Shown here: one piece after another, positions 26,249 to 36,029 of the stretch
Position numbering within the stretch: the first letter of the stretch is position 1
How the letters are laid out: each line of letters opens with the position of its first letter
Assembly (NCBI RefSeq): GCF_005250615.1
Contig: NZ_SULM01000001.1
Span: 434,001 to 498,000, forward strand
DNA from: Pseudomonas rhizoryzae
GTDB taxonomy: Bacteria; Pseudomonadota; Gammaproteobacteria; Pseudomonadales; Pseudomonadaceae
Direction: 5' to 3'
Length of the DNA: 64,000 nucleotides
Notes under the pieces: generated by a model
What the model was told of the DNA's origin: nothing
Database searches by the model: none
Seen by the model: only the letters and a program-made list of their open reading frames with translations
Position numbers and translations under genes: made by a program

Positions 26249-27370
26249 CTAGCGTTGGCAGCGGGGCAGAAAGGCCTGGATCAGGGCGTTGACCCGGTCG
26301 GCGGCTTCCATCTGCACCATGTGGCCCTGGCCCTCCAGGATCTCGACCTGGACCGCTTCGGGCAGGCCTTCGGCATGCTCGGCCGGAATGATGGCGTCGG
26401 CCTTGCCCCAGATCAGCAGGGCGGGGATATCCCCGCTCAGGACGTCGCGTAGCACCTGCGCCTGGCGACCGCCGGGGAAGAGGTTGCCGGCCAGCTGGTG
26501 CAGCGCCGCGTCCACGCCTTCCAGCCGCTTGTACTTGAGCAGGTCTTCCAGCAGCGGTCGGGTGACCAGGCCGGGATCGCTGAACAGCAGGCTGACCGGC
26601 CCCTTGAGCTGGTTGCGGCTGGTGGCGGCGACGAAGCCTTGCAGGTAGTCGCCGTTGATCTCCGCACCCAGGCCGGCGCTGCCGATCAGCACCAGGCCGG
26701 CGACCCGCTGCGGCGCCACCTGCGCCAGGTGCAGCGCCACGGCGCCGCCCATGGAATGGCCGACCAGCACGGCGCGGGGGATGTCCAGATGATCCAGCAG
26801 GCCGAGCACCGCGGCGCCTAACTCGGGGAGGTCTCCGGTGGCCAGCGTCTTGCCGGACTGCCCATGGCCGGGCAGGTCCAGGGTGATCACCCGGCGCTCG
26901 GTGGCCAGGGCCTCGTGGTTGAACAGCCAGTTGTCCAGATCGCCGGAGAAACCATGGATCAGCACCAGCGGCAGGCCACCTTCACCGCGTTCCAGATAGC
27001 GCAGCGGCCGGCCGTCGAGTTCGATGCGCTGGGCCTGGGGACCGGCCTCGGCGGCGTCTTCGCCACCCGGTACGAAGTCTTCCTCGAAGCGGGCGATCAC
27101 GGCGTCGATCTCGGCCTCGCTGGCTTCGCCTTCCACCACGATGGCCAGCAGGGCGCCCACGGCGAGGGTCTCGTCCTCCCGCGCCAGGCATCGCCGCAGG
27201 ACGCCGGAGAAGGGCGCCTCGACGCTGCTGCTGATCTTGTCGGTCTCGACGTCGAGCACCTCGTCGCCCTTGGCGATGCTGTCGCCCTCGGCCTTGAGCC
27301 AGGCGTTGACCCGACCCTCGCTCATGGAAAGGCCCCACTTAGGCATGGTCAGGGTATGGATCTGGCTCAT
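26249..27370 (-). CDS. acoC: Acetoin dehydrogenase E2: lipoyl domain fused to alpha/beta hydrolase
   Basis: Dihydrolipoamide acetyltransferase of the acetoin dehydrogenase complex, 373 residues. A lipoyl domain (about 1-80) carries the lysine to be lipoylated in DVETDKISSSVEA. An alpha/beta-hydrolase domain (about 115-370) has the nucleophile elbow GHSMGG and a final His in GQGHMVQME. This fusion is characteristic of Pseudomonas and Cupriavidus AcoC and differs from pyruvate dehydrogenase E2. It passes the acetyl group from E1 to CoA. The start overlaps the acoB stop by 4 bp. No E3 (lipoamide dehydrogenase) gene is in this operon, so it must be borrowed. Confidence 0.93.
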   Translation of the reverse strand: MSQIHTLTMPKWGLSMSEGRVNAWLKAEGDSIAKGDEVLDVETDKISSSVEAPFSGVLRRCLAREDETLAVGALLAIVVEGEASEAEIDAVIARFEEDFVPGGEDAAEAGPQAQRIELDGRPLRYLERGEGGLPLVLIHGFSGDLDNWLFNHEALATERRVITLDLPGHGQSGKTLATGDLPELGAAVLGLLDHLDIPRAVLVGHSMGGAVALHLAQVAPQRVAGLVLIGSAGLGAEINGDYLQGFVAATSRNQLKGPVSLLFSDPGLVTRPLLEDLLKYKRLEGVDAALHQLAGNLFPGGRQAQVLRDVLSGDIPALLIWGKADAIIPAEHAEGLPEAVQVEILEGQGHMVQMEAADRVNALIQAFLPRCQR

Positions 27371-28386
27371 GCGGCCTGCCTCCCTTGGGTGATCTTCAGC
27401 ACGGCGCGCTCGATCTTGACCGCGTCGGGGATATAGAGGTCTTCCAGGGCATCGGAGAAGGGCACCGGCGTATGGGGCGCGGTCACCAGCTGCACCGGGG
27501 CGCGCAGGTCGTCGAAGGCCTGTTCGGCGAGCAGGGCGGCGATGTCGGTGGCTACCGAGCAGCGCGGATTGGCCTCGTCGATGACCACCGCGCGGCCAGT
27601 CTTCTCCACGCTTTCCAGGATGCTGTCGCTATCCAGCGGGCTGGTGGTGCGCAGGTCGAGCACCTCGCAGGAGATGCCCTGGCGCGCCAGGTTGGCGGCG
27701 GCGTCCATGGCCAGGTGCACCATGCGGCCATAGGTGATGAGGCTGACGTCGTCGCCCTCGCGCAGGAAGCTGGCCTCGCCGAAGGGGATGGCATAGGACT
27801 CCTCGGGCACCTCGCCCTGCATCCCGTAGAGCAGCTTGTGCTCGCAGAAGATCACCGGGTCGTTGTCGCGGATGGCCTGGATCAGCAGCCCCTTGGCGTC
27901 GTAGGGGGTGGCCGGGCAGACCACCTTGAGGCCGGGGATATGGGTCCACCAGGCGGTGAGCATCTGCGAGTGCTGCGCCGCAGCCCTGAGGCCCGCACCG
28001 ACCATGGTGCGCAGCACCAGCGGGGTGACCGCCTTGCCGCCGAACATGTAGCGGAATTTCGCCGCCTGGTTGAGGATCTGGTCCAGGCAGCAGCCGGCGA
28101 AGTCGACGAACATCAGTTCGCACACCGGCCGGGTGCCACGGGCCGCGGCGCCTACCGCCGCGCCGACGTAGCCGATCTCGGACAGCGGGGTGTCCAGTAC
28201 CCGGCCGGGAAACTTGTGGTAGAGACCCTTGGTGACGCCGAGCACGCCGCCCCAGGCGTCCTGTTCGCCGGGCGCCCCGGCGCCGCCGGCGTTGTCCTCG
28301 CCCATGAGGAAGACGGTGGGATCGCGGCGCATCTCCTGTTCCAGGGCTTCGTTGATGGCTTGCTGGTAGCTGATCTTTCTGGCCAT
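27367..28386 (-). CDS. acoB: Acetoin dehydrogenase E1 component, beta subunit
   Basis: The 339-residue beta subunit of the thiamine-diphosphate-dependent E1 that cleaves acetoin to acetaldehyde and a lipoyl-bound acetyl unit. It has the transketolase pyrimidine-binding fold in the first half (FLMGEDNAGGAGAPGEQDAWGG, then DTPLSEIGYVGAAVGAA). The C-terminal transketolase domain contains VVIDEANPRCSVATDIAALL. It sits between acoA (25 bp upstream) and acoC (4-bp overlap). Confidence 0.93.
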   Translation of the reverse strand: MARKISYQQAINEALEQEMRRDPTVFLMGEDNAGGAGAPGEQDAWGGVLGVTKGLYHKFPGRVLDTPLSEIGYVGAAVGAAARGTRPVCELMFVDFAGCCLDQILNQAAKFRYMFGGKAVTPLVLRTMVGAGLRAAAQHSQMLTAWWTHIPGLKVVCPATPYDAKGLLIQAIRDNDPVIFCEHKLLYGMQGEVPEESYAIPFGEASFLREGDDVSLITYGRMVHLAMDAAANLARQGISCEVLDLRTTSPLDSDSILESVEKTGRAVVIDEANPRCSVATDIAALLAEQAFDDLRAPVQLVTAPHTPVPFSDALEDLYIPDAVKIERAVLKITQGRQAA

Positions 28387-28411
28387 GGTGGCGCTCCTTG
28401 TTGTTTTCCGA

Positions 28412-29389
28412 TCAGGCGTAGGTGACGTAGACGTCGGTGAGCAGGTCTTCCGGGCCGGGCTTGGGATCGGCCTTGGCCTTGCGCACGGCGTCCTCGATGA
28501 GCTGCTCCACCTCCTGGTCGATGCTGTCGAGCAGGGCGGGTTGCAGCTGGCCGGAGCGCGTCACCCGCTCGCGGAATTGCATGAGGCAGTCACGCTGCTC
28601 GCGGGCCTGCTTGACCTCGTTGGGATCGCGATAGGTCTGGGCGTCGCCCTCGAAGTGGCCGAAGTAGCGGGTGAACTTCACTTCGATCAGCGAGGGGCCT
28701 TCGCCGGCTCGGGCGCGGGCCACGGCGGCCGCAGCGGCTTCATGGACGGCGAAGAAGTCGAAGCCGTCCACCGTCACCCCGGGCATGCCGAAGCCGGCGG
28801 CGCGGTCGGCGATGTGATCGCAGGCCACCGACCAGTTGGAGGCGGTGGCCTCGGCATAGCCGTTGTTCTCGGCGACGAAGATGCAGGGGAGATTCCACAC
28901 CGACGCCAGGTTCATGGCCTCGAACACCGCGCCCTCGTTGGAGCCGCCATCGCCGAAGAAGGCCACGGCCACGGCGTCGCTGCCCTTGAGCTTGGCCGCC
29001 AGGGCGGCACCGGCAGCCAGGGGCGCCCCGGCGCCGACGATGCCGTTGGCGCCGAGCATGCCCTTTTCCAGGTCGGCGATGTGCATGGAGCCGCCCTTGC
29101 CCCCGCAGACCCCGGTCTTCTTGCCGTAGATCTCGGCCATCATGCCGTAGACGTCCACGCCCTTGGCGATGCAGTGGCCGTGGCCGCGGTGGGTGGAGGC
29201 GATGCTGTCCTCGTGGCCCAGGTGGGCCATGACGCCGGCCGCCGAGGCCTCTTCGCCGGCATAGAGGTGGACGAAGCCGGGGATCTCGCCGGTGGCGAAT
29301 TCCACGTGCAGCCGCTCCTCGAAGGCGCGGATGGTGCGCATCACCCGGTAGGCATGGCTCAGTTGGTCGACGCTTGGGGTCTCGCTCAT
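28412..29389 (-). CDS. acoA: Acetoin dehydrogenase E1 component, alpha subunit
   Basis: The 325-residue alpha subunit of the acetoin:DCPIP oxidoreductase-type E1. It binds thiamine diphosphate through the GDGGSNEGAVFEAMNLA ... NNGYA motif (GDG-x-N), and has HRGHGHCIAKG and the CGGKGGSMH region common to branched-chain and pyruvate E1-alpha. It pairs with AcoB. The ATG follows the acoX stop by one base, within a GGAGAACAATAAG context, so the genes are coupled. Confidence 0.93.
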   Translation of the reverse strand: MSETPSVDQLSHAYRVMRTIRAFEERLHVEFATGEIPGFVHLYAGEEASAAGVMAHLGHEDSIASTHRGHGHCIAKGVDVYGMMAEIYGKKTGVCGGKGGSMHIADLEKGMLGANGIVGAGAPLAAGAALAAKLKGSDAVAVAFFGDGGSNEGAVFEAMNLASVWNLPCIFVAENNGYAEATASNWSVACDHIADRAAGFGMPGVTVDGFDFFAVHEAAAAAVARARAGEGPSLIEVKFTRYFGHFEGDAQTYRDPNEVKQAREQRDCLMQFRERVTRSGQLQPALLDSIDQEVEQLIEDAVRKAKADPKPGPEDLLTDVYVTYA

Positions 29390-29390
29390 C

Positions 29391-30440
29391 TTATTGTTCT
29401 CCAGGATTGCCGAGGGGCGACGCGGGTAGGCGGCGGACCAGCAGGCGCTGCTGCGCCGCCAACTCCAGCACCCGCTCCACGTCGATGCTCAGGGGGCCGT
29501 CGAGGTCCAGCGTCACCTGCGGACGCGCCTCGGGGCCGAATTCGATTTCGCGCTCGCCATCCAGCGCCAGGGTGCCGGCCGCCAGCGACAGGCTGCGCGG
29601 CTCCCCCGGCAAGAGCAGGCCGCTGGCGGCGATACCGGCCTGGGCCAGCACGCCGGGGGCGAGGGGCACGGTGAGTTGCGCCAGGGCACTCGGGTCCAGG
29701 CGCACCCAGCCGCCGTGAGGGGCGTCGCGACCTACCGGGTGCCACAGGCCGCACAGTGCCGAGAGGCCGATGGCCCAGGGTTCGGCGAAGGTGGTGAAGA
29801 CCTCGACCAGGTCCTCCACCTGGGTCACCGCCCGGGCGCCGAGATAGGCCTGGCGACAGACCGCCACGTCCACCAGCGCCCAGTCGCGAATGCCGCGCTC
29901 GGGGACCTCCACCCGCAGCCGCTTGTTGCGCCGCAGCGCCAGGGCTGGCTCGACCCGGCCGCTGGCCACCAGGCCGCCGGCCAGGCCAGCGCTGGTGGCC
30001 TCGCGCAATTCGGGAAAGGCGTTGTTGGTGCCGGTGGAGAGGGTCAACAGCGGCAGGTCGCCCACCTCGGCGGCCACCGCCTTGTGGGTGCCGTCGCCGC
30101 CGAGCACGGCGATCACGGCGGCCCCTTGCGCCAGCAACAGCCGGGCGGCGCGGCGGGTGTCGTCCACCGTCTGGGTCAGCGGCAGGTCGAGGAATACCAG
30201 CTCCGGCCAGCGCTGCTCGCGGGCCTGGCGGCTGCCGCTGGCCTTGAGCACGGCGGCGGCGATGCCGGTCATATCGGGCGGCAGCAGCACCCGCTCTACC
30301 CCGGTGGCACCAAAGGCCGCCAGCAGGCGCATGACCACCCCGGCCTTGTCGGTGCTGGAGGTGAGGGCGGCGTTGCCGGTCAGCCGGCGTAGGTCACGCC
30401 CGGAAGCGGGGTTGGGCAGGATGCCGACGGTGATGGGCAT
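29391..30440 (-). CDS. acoX: AcoX, NAD-kinase-like protein of the acetoin operon
   Basis: A 349-residue protein with a diacylglycerol/NAD-kinase-like fold. VLGGDGTHKAVAAEVGDLP and STGTNNAFPEL match the GGDGT and GTxNxF motifs of ATP-NAD kinases. AcoX is a regular member of acetoin operons, though its reaction has not been established to my knowledge. I use ATG 30440 (GGAG ribosome site, MPITVGILPNPASGRD), not the long upstream in-frame extension, which is antisense-like sequence inside the SDR gene. Together with acoABC it forms the core operon. Confidence 0.88.
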   Translation of the reverse strand: MPITVGILPNPASGRDLRRLTGNAALTSSTDKAGVVMRLLAAFGATGVERVLLPPDMTGIAAAVLKASGSRQAREQRWPELVFLDLPLTQTVDDTRRAARLLLAQGAAVIAVLGGDGTHKAVAAEVGDLPLLTLSTGTNNAFPELREATSAGLAGGLVASGRVEPALALRRNKRLRVEVPERGIRDWALVDVAVCRQAYLGARAVTQVEDLVEVFTTFAEPWAIGLSALCGLWHPVGRDAPHGGWVRLDPSALAQLTVPLAPGVLAQAGIAASGLLLPGEPRSLSLAAGTLALDGEREIEFGPEARPQVTLDLDGPLSIDVERVLELAAQQRLLVRRLPASPLGNPGEQ

Positions 30441-30450
30441 GGCGGCGCTC

Positions 30451-31233
30451 CTAGAGGGAAAAGCCGCCGTCCACGGCGATGGCCTGGCCGGTGACGTGGG
30501 GCGCCTGGGCCAGGTAGACCACCAGTTGACCCATGTCGGCTTCGGTCTGGGCCTCGCCCTGGGGCAGCAGGGTGGCCTGGTGGCGGGCCCAGGACTGCTC
30601 CTCGCTTTCCCCGGCTTGGCGCCAGCGCCCGGAAAGGCCGTCGTCGCCGCGCCACATGCCAGTACCGACGATGCCGGGGCAGAGTGCGTTGACGGTAATG
30701 CCTTCGCGCGCCACTTCCTTGGCCAGCGCATTGCTGAACCCGATCACGGCGAACTTGGAGGCGCTGTAGTGGGCGAGATCGGGAAAGCCGACCCTGCCGG
30801 CGATGGAGGCGGTGTTGACGATGCGGCCGAAGCCGTGCGGACGCATGAGCTCCAGCTCGGCCTGGCAGCAGAGGAAGACGCCTTTGGCGTTGACGTCCAT
30901 GACCCGGTCCCAGGCCGCTTCGTCCAGCTCGCGCACCGAGGCGATGCTGATGACACCGGCATTGTTCACGGCGATGTCCAGCCGGCTCCATTCGCGCTGG
31001 CAGTGCTGCACCATGGCCTGGACACTGGCGGCGTCGCGGACGTCCACGGCAATGGCCAGGCTGCGGCGGCCGGCTGCCTCCACGGCGGCGACGCCCTGTC
31101 GCGCCAGGTCCAGCGTCAGGTCGGCCACGGCGACATCGGCGCCGGCTTCGGCCAGGGCGGTGACGATGCCCAGGCCGATGCCACGTCCACCGCCCGTCAC
31201 CAGGGCGGTCTTGCCAAGCAGGGGTGCGCTCAT
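30451..31233 (-). CDS. SDR-family acetoin/butanediol oxidoreductase, first gene of the aco operon
   Basis: Short-chain dehydrogenase of 260 residues. It has the cofactor motif TGGGRGIG, then NNAG, the catalytic YSASK with an upstream Ser in NTASIAG, and the C-terminal VDGGFSL. By position it is probably a meso-2,3-butanediol dehydrogenase or acetoin reductase complementing the zinc enzyme BdhA of other stereospecificity. ATG 31233 is preferred to the frame start at 31284, because the latter would lie at the sigma-54 transcription start. acoX follows 10 bp later. Confidence 0.83.
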   Translation of the reverse strand: MSAPLLGKTALVTGGGRGIGLGIVTALAEAGADVAVADLTLDLARQGVAAVEAAGRRSLAIAVDVRDAASVQAMVQHCQREWSRLDIAVNNAGVISIASVRELDEAAWDRVMDVNAKGVFLCCQAELELMRPHGFGRIVNTASIAGRVGFPDLAHYSASKFAVIGFSNALAKEVAREGITVNALCPGIVGTGMWRGDDGLSGRWRQAGESEEQSWARHQATLLPQGEAQTEADMGQLVVYLAQAPHVTGQAIAVDGGFSL

Positions 31234-31279
31234 GGGTCTGGCCCTCTTGTCGTTGTGATGGGAGCGTCGCAGAGCCCTG

Positions 31280-31295
31280 AGCAAGGCCGGTGCCA
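31280..31295 (-). promoter_or_regulatory. Sigma-54 (RpoN) promoter of the aco operon
   Basis: Read on the minus strand, the sequence is TGGCAC-CGGCC-TTGCT, an exact match to the -24/-12 consensus TGGCAC-N5-TTGCW. The -12 element lies about 47 bp upstream of the first operon ATG at 31233. A divergent sigma-54 activator gene (acoR) is next door, which makes the call strong. Confidence 0.9.
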
Positions 31296-31383
31296 GGTCG
31301 CTTCGAACTTCCTGTAATCCAGGCCTGGCGCGGCTTGCAGCGATGGAAGGTCGGGCTGGTCAGGGTGGCTGGACGAGCCGGGA

Positions 31384-31432
31384 CGTCTCAGCGCCGCAGC
31401 CGCGCGGCGAGACGCTGAGACGATTCGTCTCA
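31384..31432. promoter_or_regulatory. Palindromic upstream activating sites, probable AcoR binding
   Basis: A perfect 17-bp palindrome, TGAGACG-ATT-CGTCTCA, lies at 31416-31432. A further inverted copy, CGTCTCAGCG (31384-31393), pairs with CGCTGAGACG (31413-31422). The sites are about 120-150 bp upstream of the sigma-54 promoter and about 100 bp before acoR, where an enhancer for a looping activator is expected. That AcoR binds here is inference from position and symmetry. Confidence 0.7.
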
Positions 31433-31534
31433 CCGGCGGGGCGACTTGAACGGCGGGCGAGGGGGGCGCTAAATGAAGGGCAGAACAATGACCGGCCTTC
31501 CACGCCATGACCGGAACCGAGGGAGAGACACCCC

Positions 31535-33406
<1,872 letters not shown>

Positions 33407-33416
33407 CTCTGTACAA

Positions 33417-33600
33417 AAAATGCCTGCGCTCGATGATGCGTCTCGGCTGGCCTTCACCAGCCTGCACCCGGACGAGCGCGGCGGTAGCGCCTGTCGAGCC
33501 CCGTTGCAGACGGTGCCTTGCTACCGCGGGCTGGGCGTCCACTTTCAGCGAGTCATGACGGACAACGGTGCCTGCTACCGCTCTCATTCGTTTCTGAGTC
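33417..33600 (+). pseudogene. IS481-type transposase remnant
   Basis: A short frame from about 33420 reads PALDDASRLAFTSLHPDERG and then VHFQRVMTDNGACYRSHSF. This is the DDE core of IS481-like integrase-type transposases (DDxSR, MTDNGxxYRS). The N-terminal HTH and the C-terminal third are missing, and no terminal inverted repeats are seen. It is a decayed piece inserted 10 bp after acoR. Confidence 0.75.
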
Positions 33601-33894
33601 GGTCGCCGACCACGTCAGTCGACGGGTGCAAGAATCCCCAGGGTCGACCTGGCTGCCCGATGACTGGAGATCTACCGTCCAGCCCTGCGAAAGCTATCGC
33701 CTCCATTAGCTTTGCTGACTGTTGAAAACGTTGAAGCTCTCTATGCTGACACGGAGCGGAAGGCGTCTCGAACGCTGATTCTGACGTTAACGCTGTGCCC
33801 AGGCCCGGCATCAACTAGCGCCAAGTCACAACGAAATAGATGTTGCGATAATAATTTACGTAGTTCCTTTTTGATTCTGGAATGAGTGTGACAA
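33601..33894. other. Non-coding stretch after the transposase remnant
   Basis: No frame with convincing coding character. The second half (about 33730-33890) is clearly richer in A and T than the surroundings. The segment looks like decayed or intergenic DNA that may include the cheD promoter. Confidence 0.4.
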
Positions 33895-34038
33895 ATGAGC
33901 GACAGGCTAACGAGGGATCGTCAAAGATCCGGGGATCTACCGGCCAGCAACGACACCTATGGCGATGGGCCGACTGCTGGTGAGTCGGCTGACGCCCTGG
34001 CGATGGCCGTCTTCCCTATCCATTCACGGGTGTTCTAG
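33895..34038 (+). CDS. Possible 47-residue peptide directly upstream of cheD
   Basis: A short frame, ATG 33895 to TAG 34036-34038, that ends 2 bp before the cheD ATG. The sequence (MSDRLTRDRQRSGDLPASND, then PTAGESADALAMAVFPIHSR) matches nothing I recognise. It may be a real leader peptide coupled to cheD, the tail of a deleted chemotaxis gene, or chance. No good ribosome site is seen at its ATG. Confidence 0.3.
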   Translation: MSDRLTRDRQRSGDLPASNDTYGDGPTAGESADALAMAVFPIHSRVF

Positions 34039-34040
34039 CC

Positions 34041-34550
34041 ATGGCTGCCACGGCGGAGCTTTTCCTACGTCCCGGTGAGTGGAGCTTTGGCAGGGGTGAG
34101 GTGCGCATCCGTACCATCCTGGGCTCCTGTGTGGCCTTCGTCTTCTGGCATCCGCGCCGGCGCCTTGGCGGCGTGACCCATGCCTTGCTGCCCACGCGCC
34201 AGCAGGCTGCCCTCGGTACCGCTGCCAATGGGCAATACGTCGATGAATCCCTCACCCTCATGCTAGGTGAGGTTGCCCGTCATGGCGGTGACCTTTCCGG
34301 CTACCAGGTGCACGTCTATGGGGGCGGCAACATGTTTCCCCAGATCCTGCGCGGGCGGGTCAGGAATATCGGTGACGTCAATGTCGATGTGGCGTTGGCG
34401 CAGCTGGCCCAACAGGGTCTCTGCCCCGTCCGTACTCACGTTCGCGGCGCCGGTCATCGCACGCTGTCCCTGGACCTCACCAACGGTCAGGTGCTGGTAC
34501 GGCAGGTGGAGCCCGCCCAGGTTACGCCGCCCAAACAGATGGCCCTATAA
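34041..34550 (+). CDS. cheD: Chemoreceptor glutamine deamidase CheD
   Basis: A 169-residue CheD, a cytosolic enzyme that deamidates specific glutamines of chemoreceptors to glutamates and so adapts signalling. The catalytic cysteine is Cys30 in TILGSCVAF and the histidine is His47 in GGVTHALLP, with the 17-residue spacing known from CheD. VHVYGGGNMFP and a late RDVNVDVAL-like segment (GDVNVDVALAQL) complete the family pattern. It stands alone: no cheA, cheR, cheB or intact MCP adjoins it. It lies in a degraded patch between an IS481 remnant and a LacI fragment, so it may be a leftover of a larger chemotaxis locus. Confidence 0.9.
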   Translation: MAATAELFLRPGEWSFGRGEVRIRTILGSCVAFVFWHPRRRLGGVTHALLPTRQQAALGTAANGQYVDESLTLMLGEVARHGGDLSGYQVHVYGGGNMFPQILRGRVRNIGDVNVDVALAQLAQQGLCPVRTHVRGAGHRTLSLDLTNGQVLVRQVEPAQVTPPKQMAL

Positions 34551-34749
34551 CGGGAGCTTTTGCTTTCTTGGGATCGAGGACCAGGCTCGAGGTTGCTGGG
34601 TTTCGATTATGTCGTCAGCAAATCCCAGTTACCGAGTTTGCTCCGCGTCGCTAGCGCGGCTGACTGCTTGGTACCCTGGCTGCCGCCTGGGCCGGGCAGG
34701 GCGTCCGGGGAGCGACTTTCTAGGGGGTGGCGAGCCTGCGCGGGACGGG
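34551..34749. other. Gap after cheD, no feature recognised
   Basis: A 199-bp region between cheD and the convergent LacI-domain fragment. No frame, terminator with a T run, or repeat family is evident. Confidence 0.35.
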
Positions 34750-35217
34750 TCAATGCCGAATAGCCCCCGGCCCCGTCATACGGGTCTCAGGGCCCACGAT
34801 CAGCAGCTTGGCAAACCCTGCATGGTGGCGCACGGCGCTCTCAAGGTCAGCAACGACGGCTTCCTGGGTGCCCAGCAATACGCTGGGCGCCAGCTCTTCC
34901 AATAATGCCAGCAACTCCGGCCAGACCGACTCCGGCGTCGCGCCGAGTTCCAGGCGGGGCAGTAGCGGCAGTCCTTCCGCCAGCATGACCTGGGCGTGGC
35001 CGTACATGTCGGCATTGGTGAGCCTGACGTCTTGCTCCGGTCCCGACACCAGCAGGATGCGGCGATGACCGAGCGCGAGGAGCTGCCGGGTAGCCCGGGC
35101 GATGCGCTGGCCGCGCCCCCGGGCCGAGAGGCAGCGGACCGCTTCGGCGCTGGGGCTCAGGCGTTGCAGCGGGGCGGCGAGGGCGCTGAACAGGTGGACG
35201 GCGGGGCGGGTATCCAT
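34750..35217 (-). pseudogene. LacI/GalR sensor-domain fragment without the DNA-binding part
   Basis: A 155-residue frame. The segment RATRQLLALGHRRILLVSGPEQDVRLTNADMYGHAQVML resembles the part of LacI-type regulators where the periplasmic-binding domain begins (LxxLGHRRIAxVxGP, then the xxR/YxGYxxAL stretch). The following ELAPSVLLGTQEAVV resembles the region that normally reads PTAVFCxND. The N-terminal helix-turn-helix, hinge and the last part of the binding fold are missing. I read it as a truncated regulator that may still be translated. A small stand-alone sugar-binding-like protein is the alternative. Confidence 0.5.
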
Positions 35218-35423
35218 CGGTTGGCCTCTGCCGCGGCGGTGGGCGGTCAAGAGACTCAGCTTACCGGCGACCGATGGCAGCTTCGTGACAACGCCTTGTC
35301 TTAGCGACTACCCAGCGCCTCATGGATAGCCTTGGCCAGCCGAAAGGTACCTTATAGAGGCTTGCGTTCCTCAGCGCGACGGCTAGCCTGCAAAGGTGAC
35401 GTTCCTTAGTCAGGAGCCTGCGC

Positions 35424-35705
35424 ATGGACAGGTTGCACGAACGTTTGGCCAAACTCGATCCGCCCGTCCGCCATCAACTGGAGCGGCGTAGCGATGGCCT
35501 GTTGATCACGCTCATCGAGTCGGATCACAACGCCCAGGTATCGCGCCTGATCAAGGCCGAAGACATGCAGAGCATCGAGCGGATCAATCTGGTTCTGCTG
35601 CACGCCATCAATGAACTGCGCCGCAAGGGCGCCCAGGTGCCGCTCGACAAGGACACCGTGCTGTTGACGAGCTTGCCGAGCGACCGGGTAGGGTCTCCTG
35701 GCTGA
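35424..35705 (+). CDS. Small conserved-looking protein of unknown function
   Basis: A 93-residue acidic/basic mixed protein with a good ribosome site (CAGGAG, 8 bp before the ATG). It appears mostly helical (ERLAKLDPPVRHQLERR, then MQSIERINLVLLHAINELRRK), has no signal peptide and no cysteine, and ends in a polar tail. Codon use is like its neighbours. No family is recognised and the neighbours give no hint; it is convergent with the AtuA-like module. Confidence 0.6.
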   Translation: MDRLHERLAKLDPPVRHQLERRSDGLLITLIESDHNAQVSRLIKAEDMQSIERINLVLLHAINELRRKGAQVPLDKDTVLLTSLPSDRVGSPG

Positions 35706-35714
35706 GCGCCAGGC

Positions 35715-36029
35715 TTAGTCTTCCAACTCCAGATCCAGCAGCGCCGCGCCCAGGCCCTTGCCATGGGCGTCCAGCGCCAGCGAGCGGGTGACGCCGCCGC
35801 GCAGGGCGCCGGGTAGCACGAAATTCAGCGCGCCCAGGGCCGGCAACTCGTAGCGGCGCACGGGCGCGGCGTCGGCCGGACGGCTATCGACGAACCAGGC
35901 GGCGACCCGTTCCGCGGTGAGCGCCTGGCGCAGGCGCTCGAAGTCTTCGCGGCGATAGGCGATCACCGCCATGTTCGAAATGTCGCCCTTGTCGCCGGTA
36001 CGGACGTGGGCGATCTCGCGCAATTTCAT
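35715..36029 (-). CDS. AtuA-like ferredoxin-fold domain protein
   Basis: A 104-residue protein opening MKLREIAHVRTGDKGDISNMAVIAY, the signature of the small ferredoxin-like domain found at the C-terminus of AtuA (acyclic terpene utilisation) proteins. It lies directly after the DUF1446 gene with an ATGA overlap and has its own GGAG site, so the two parts of a usually fused AtuA-type protein are separate genes here. The two probably form one complex. A longer frame to 36077 would intrude on the upstream gene and is not used. The reaction is unknown. Confidence 0.82.
   Translation of the reverse strand: MKLREIAHVRTGDKGDISNMAVIAYRREDFERLRQALTAERVAAWFVDSRPADAAPVRRYELPALGALNFVLPGALRGGVTRSLALDAHGKGLGAALLDLELED

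Noticed and set aside
29391-30731. Long form of AcoX beginning at 30731
   Set aside because: The added 97 residues overlap the SDR gene and have shadow-like composition. ATG 30440 has a ribosome site and starts at the family N-terminus.
33584-33814. 76-residue minus-strand frame after the transposase remnant
   Set aside because: No ribosome site, no similarity, and it overlaps decayed mobile-element DNA.
34750-35250. Complete LacI regulator
   Set aside because: There is no helix-turn-helix upstream and the frame is less than half the family length; only a fragment of the sensor domain is seen.
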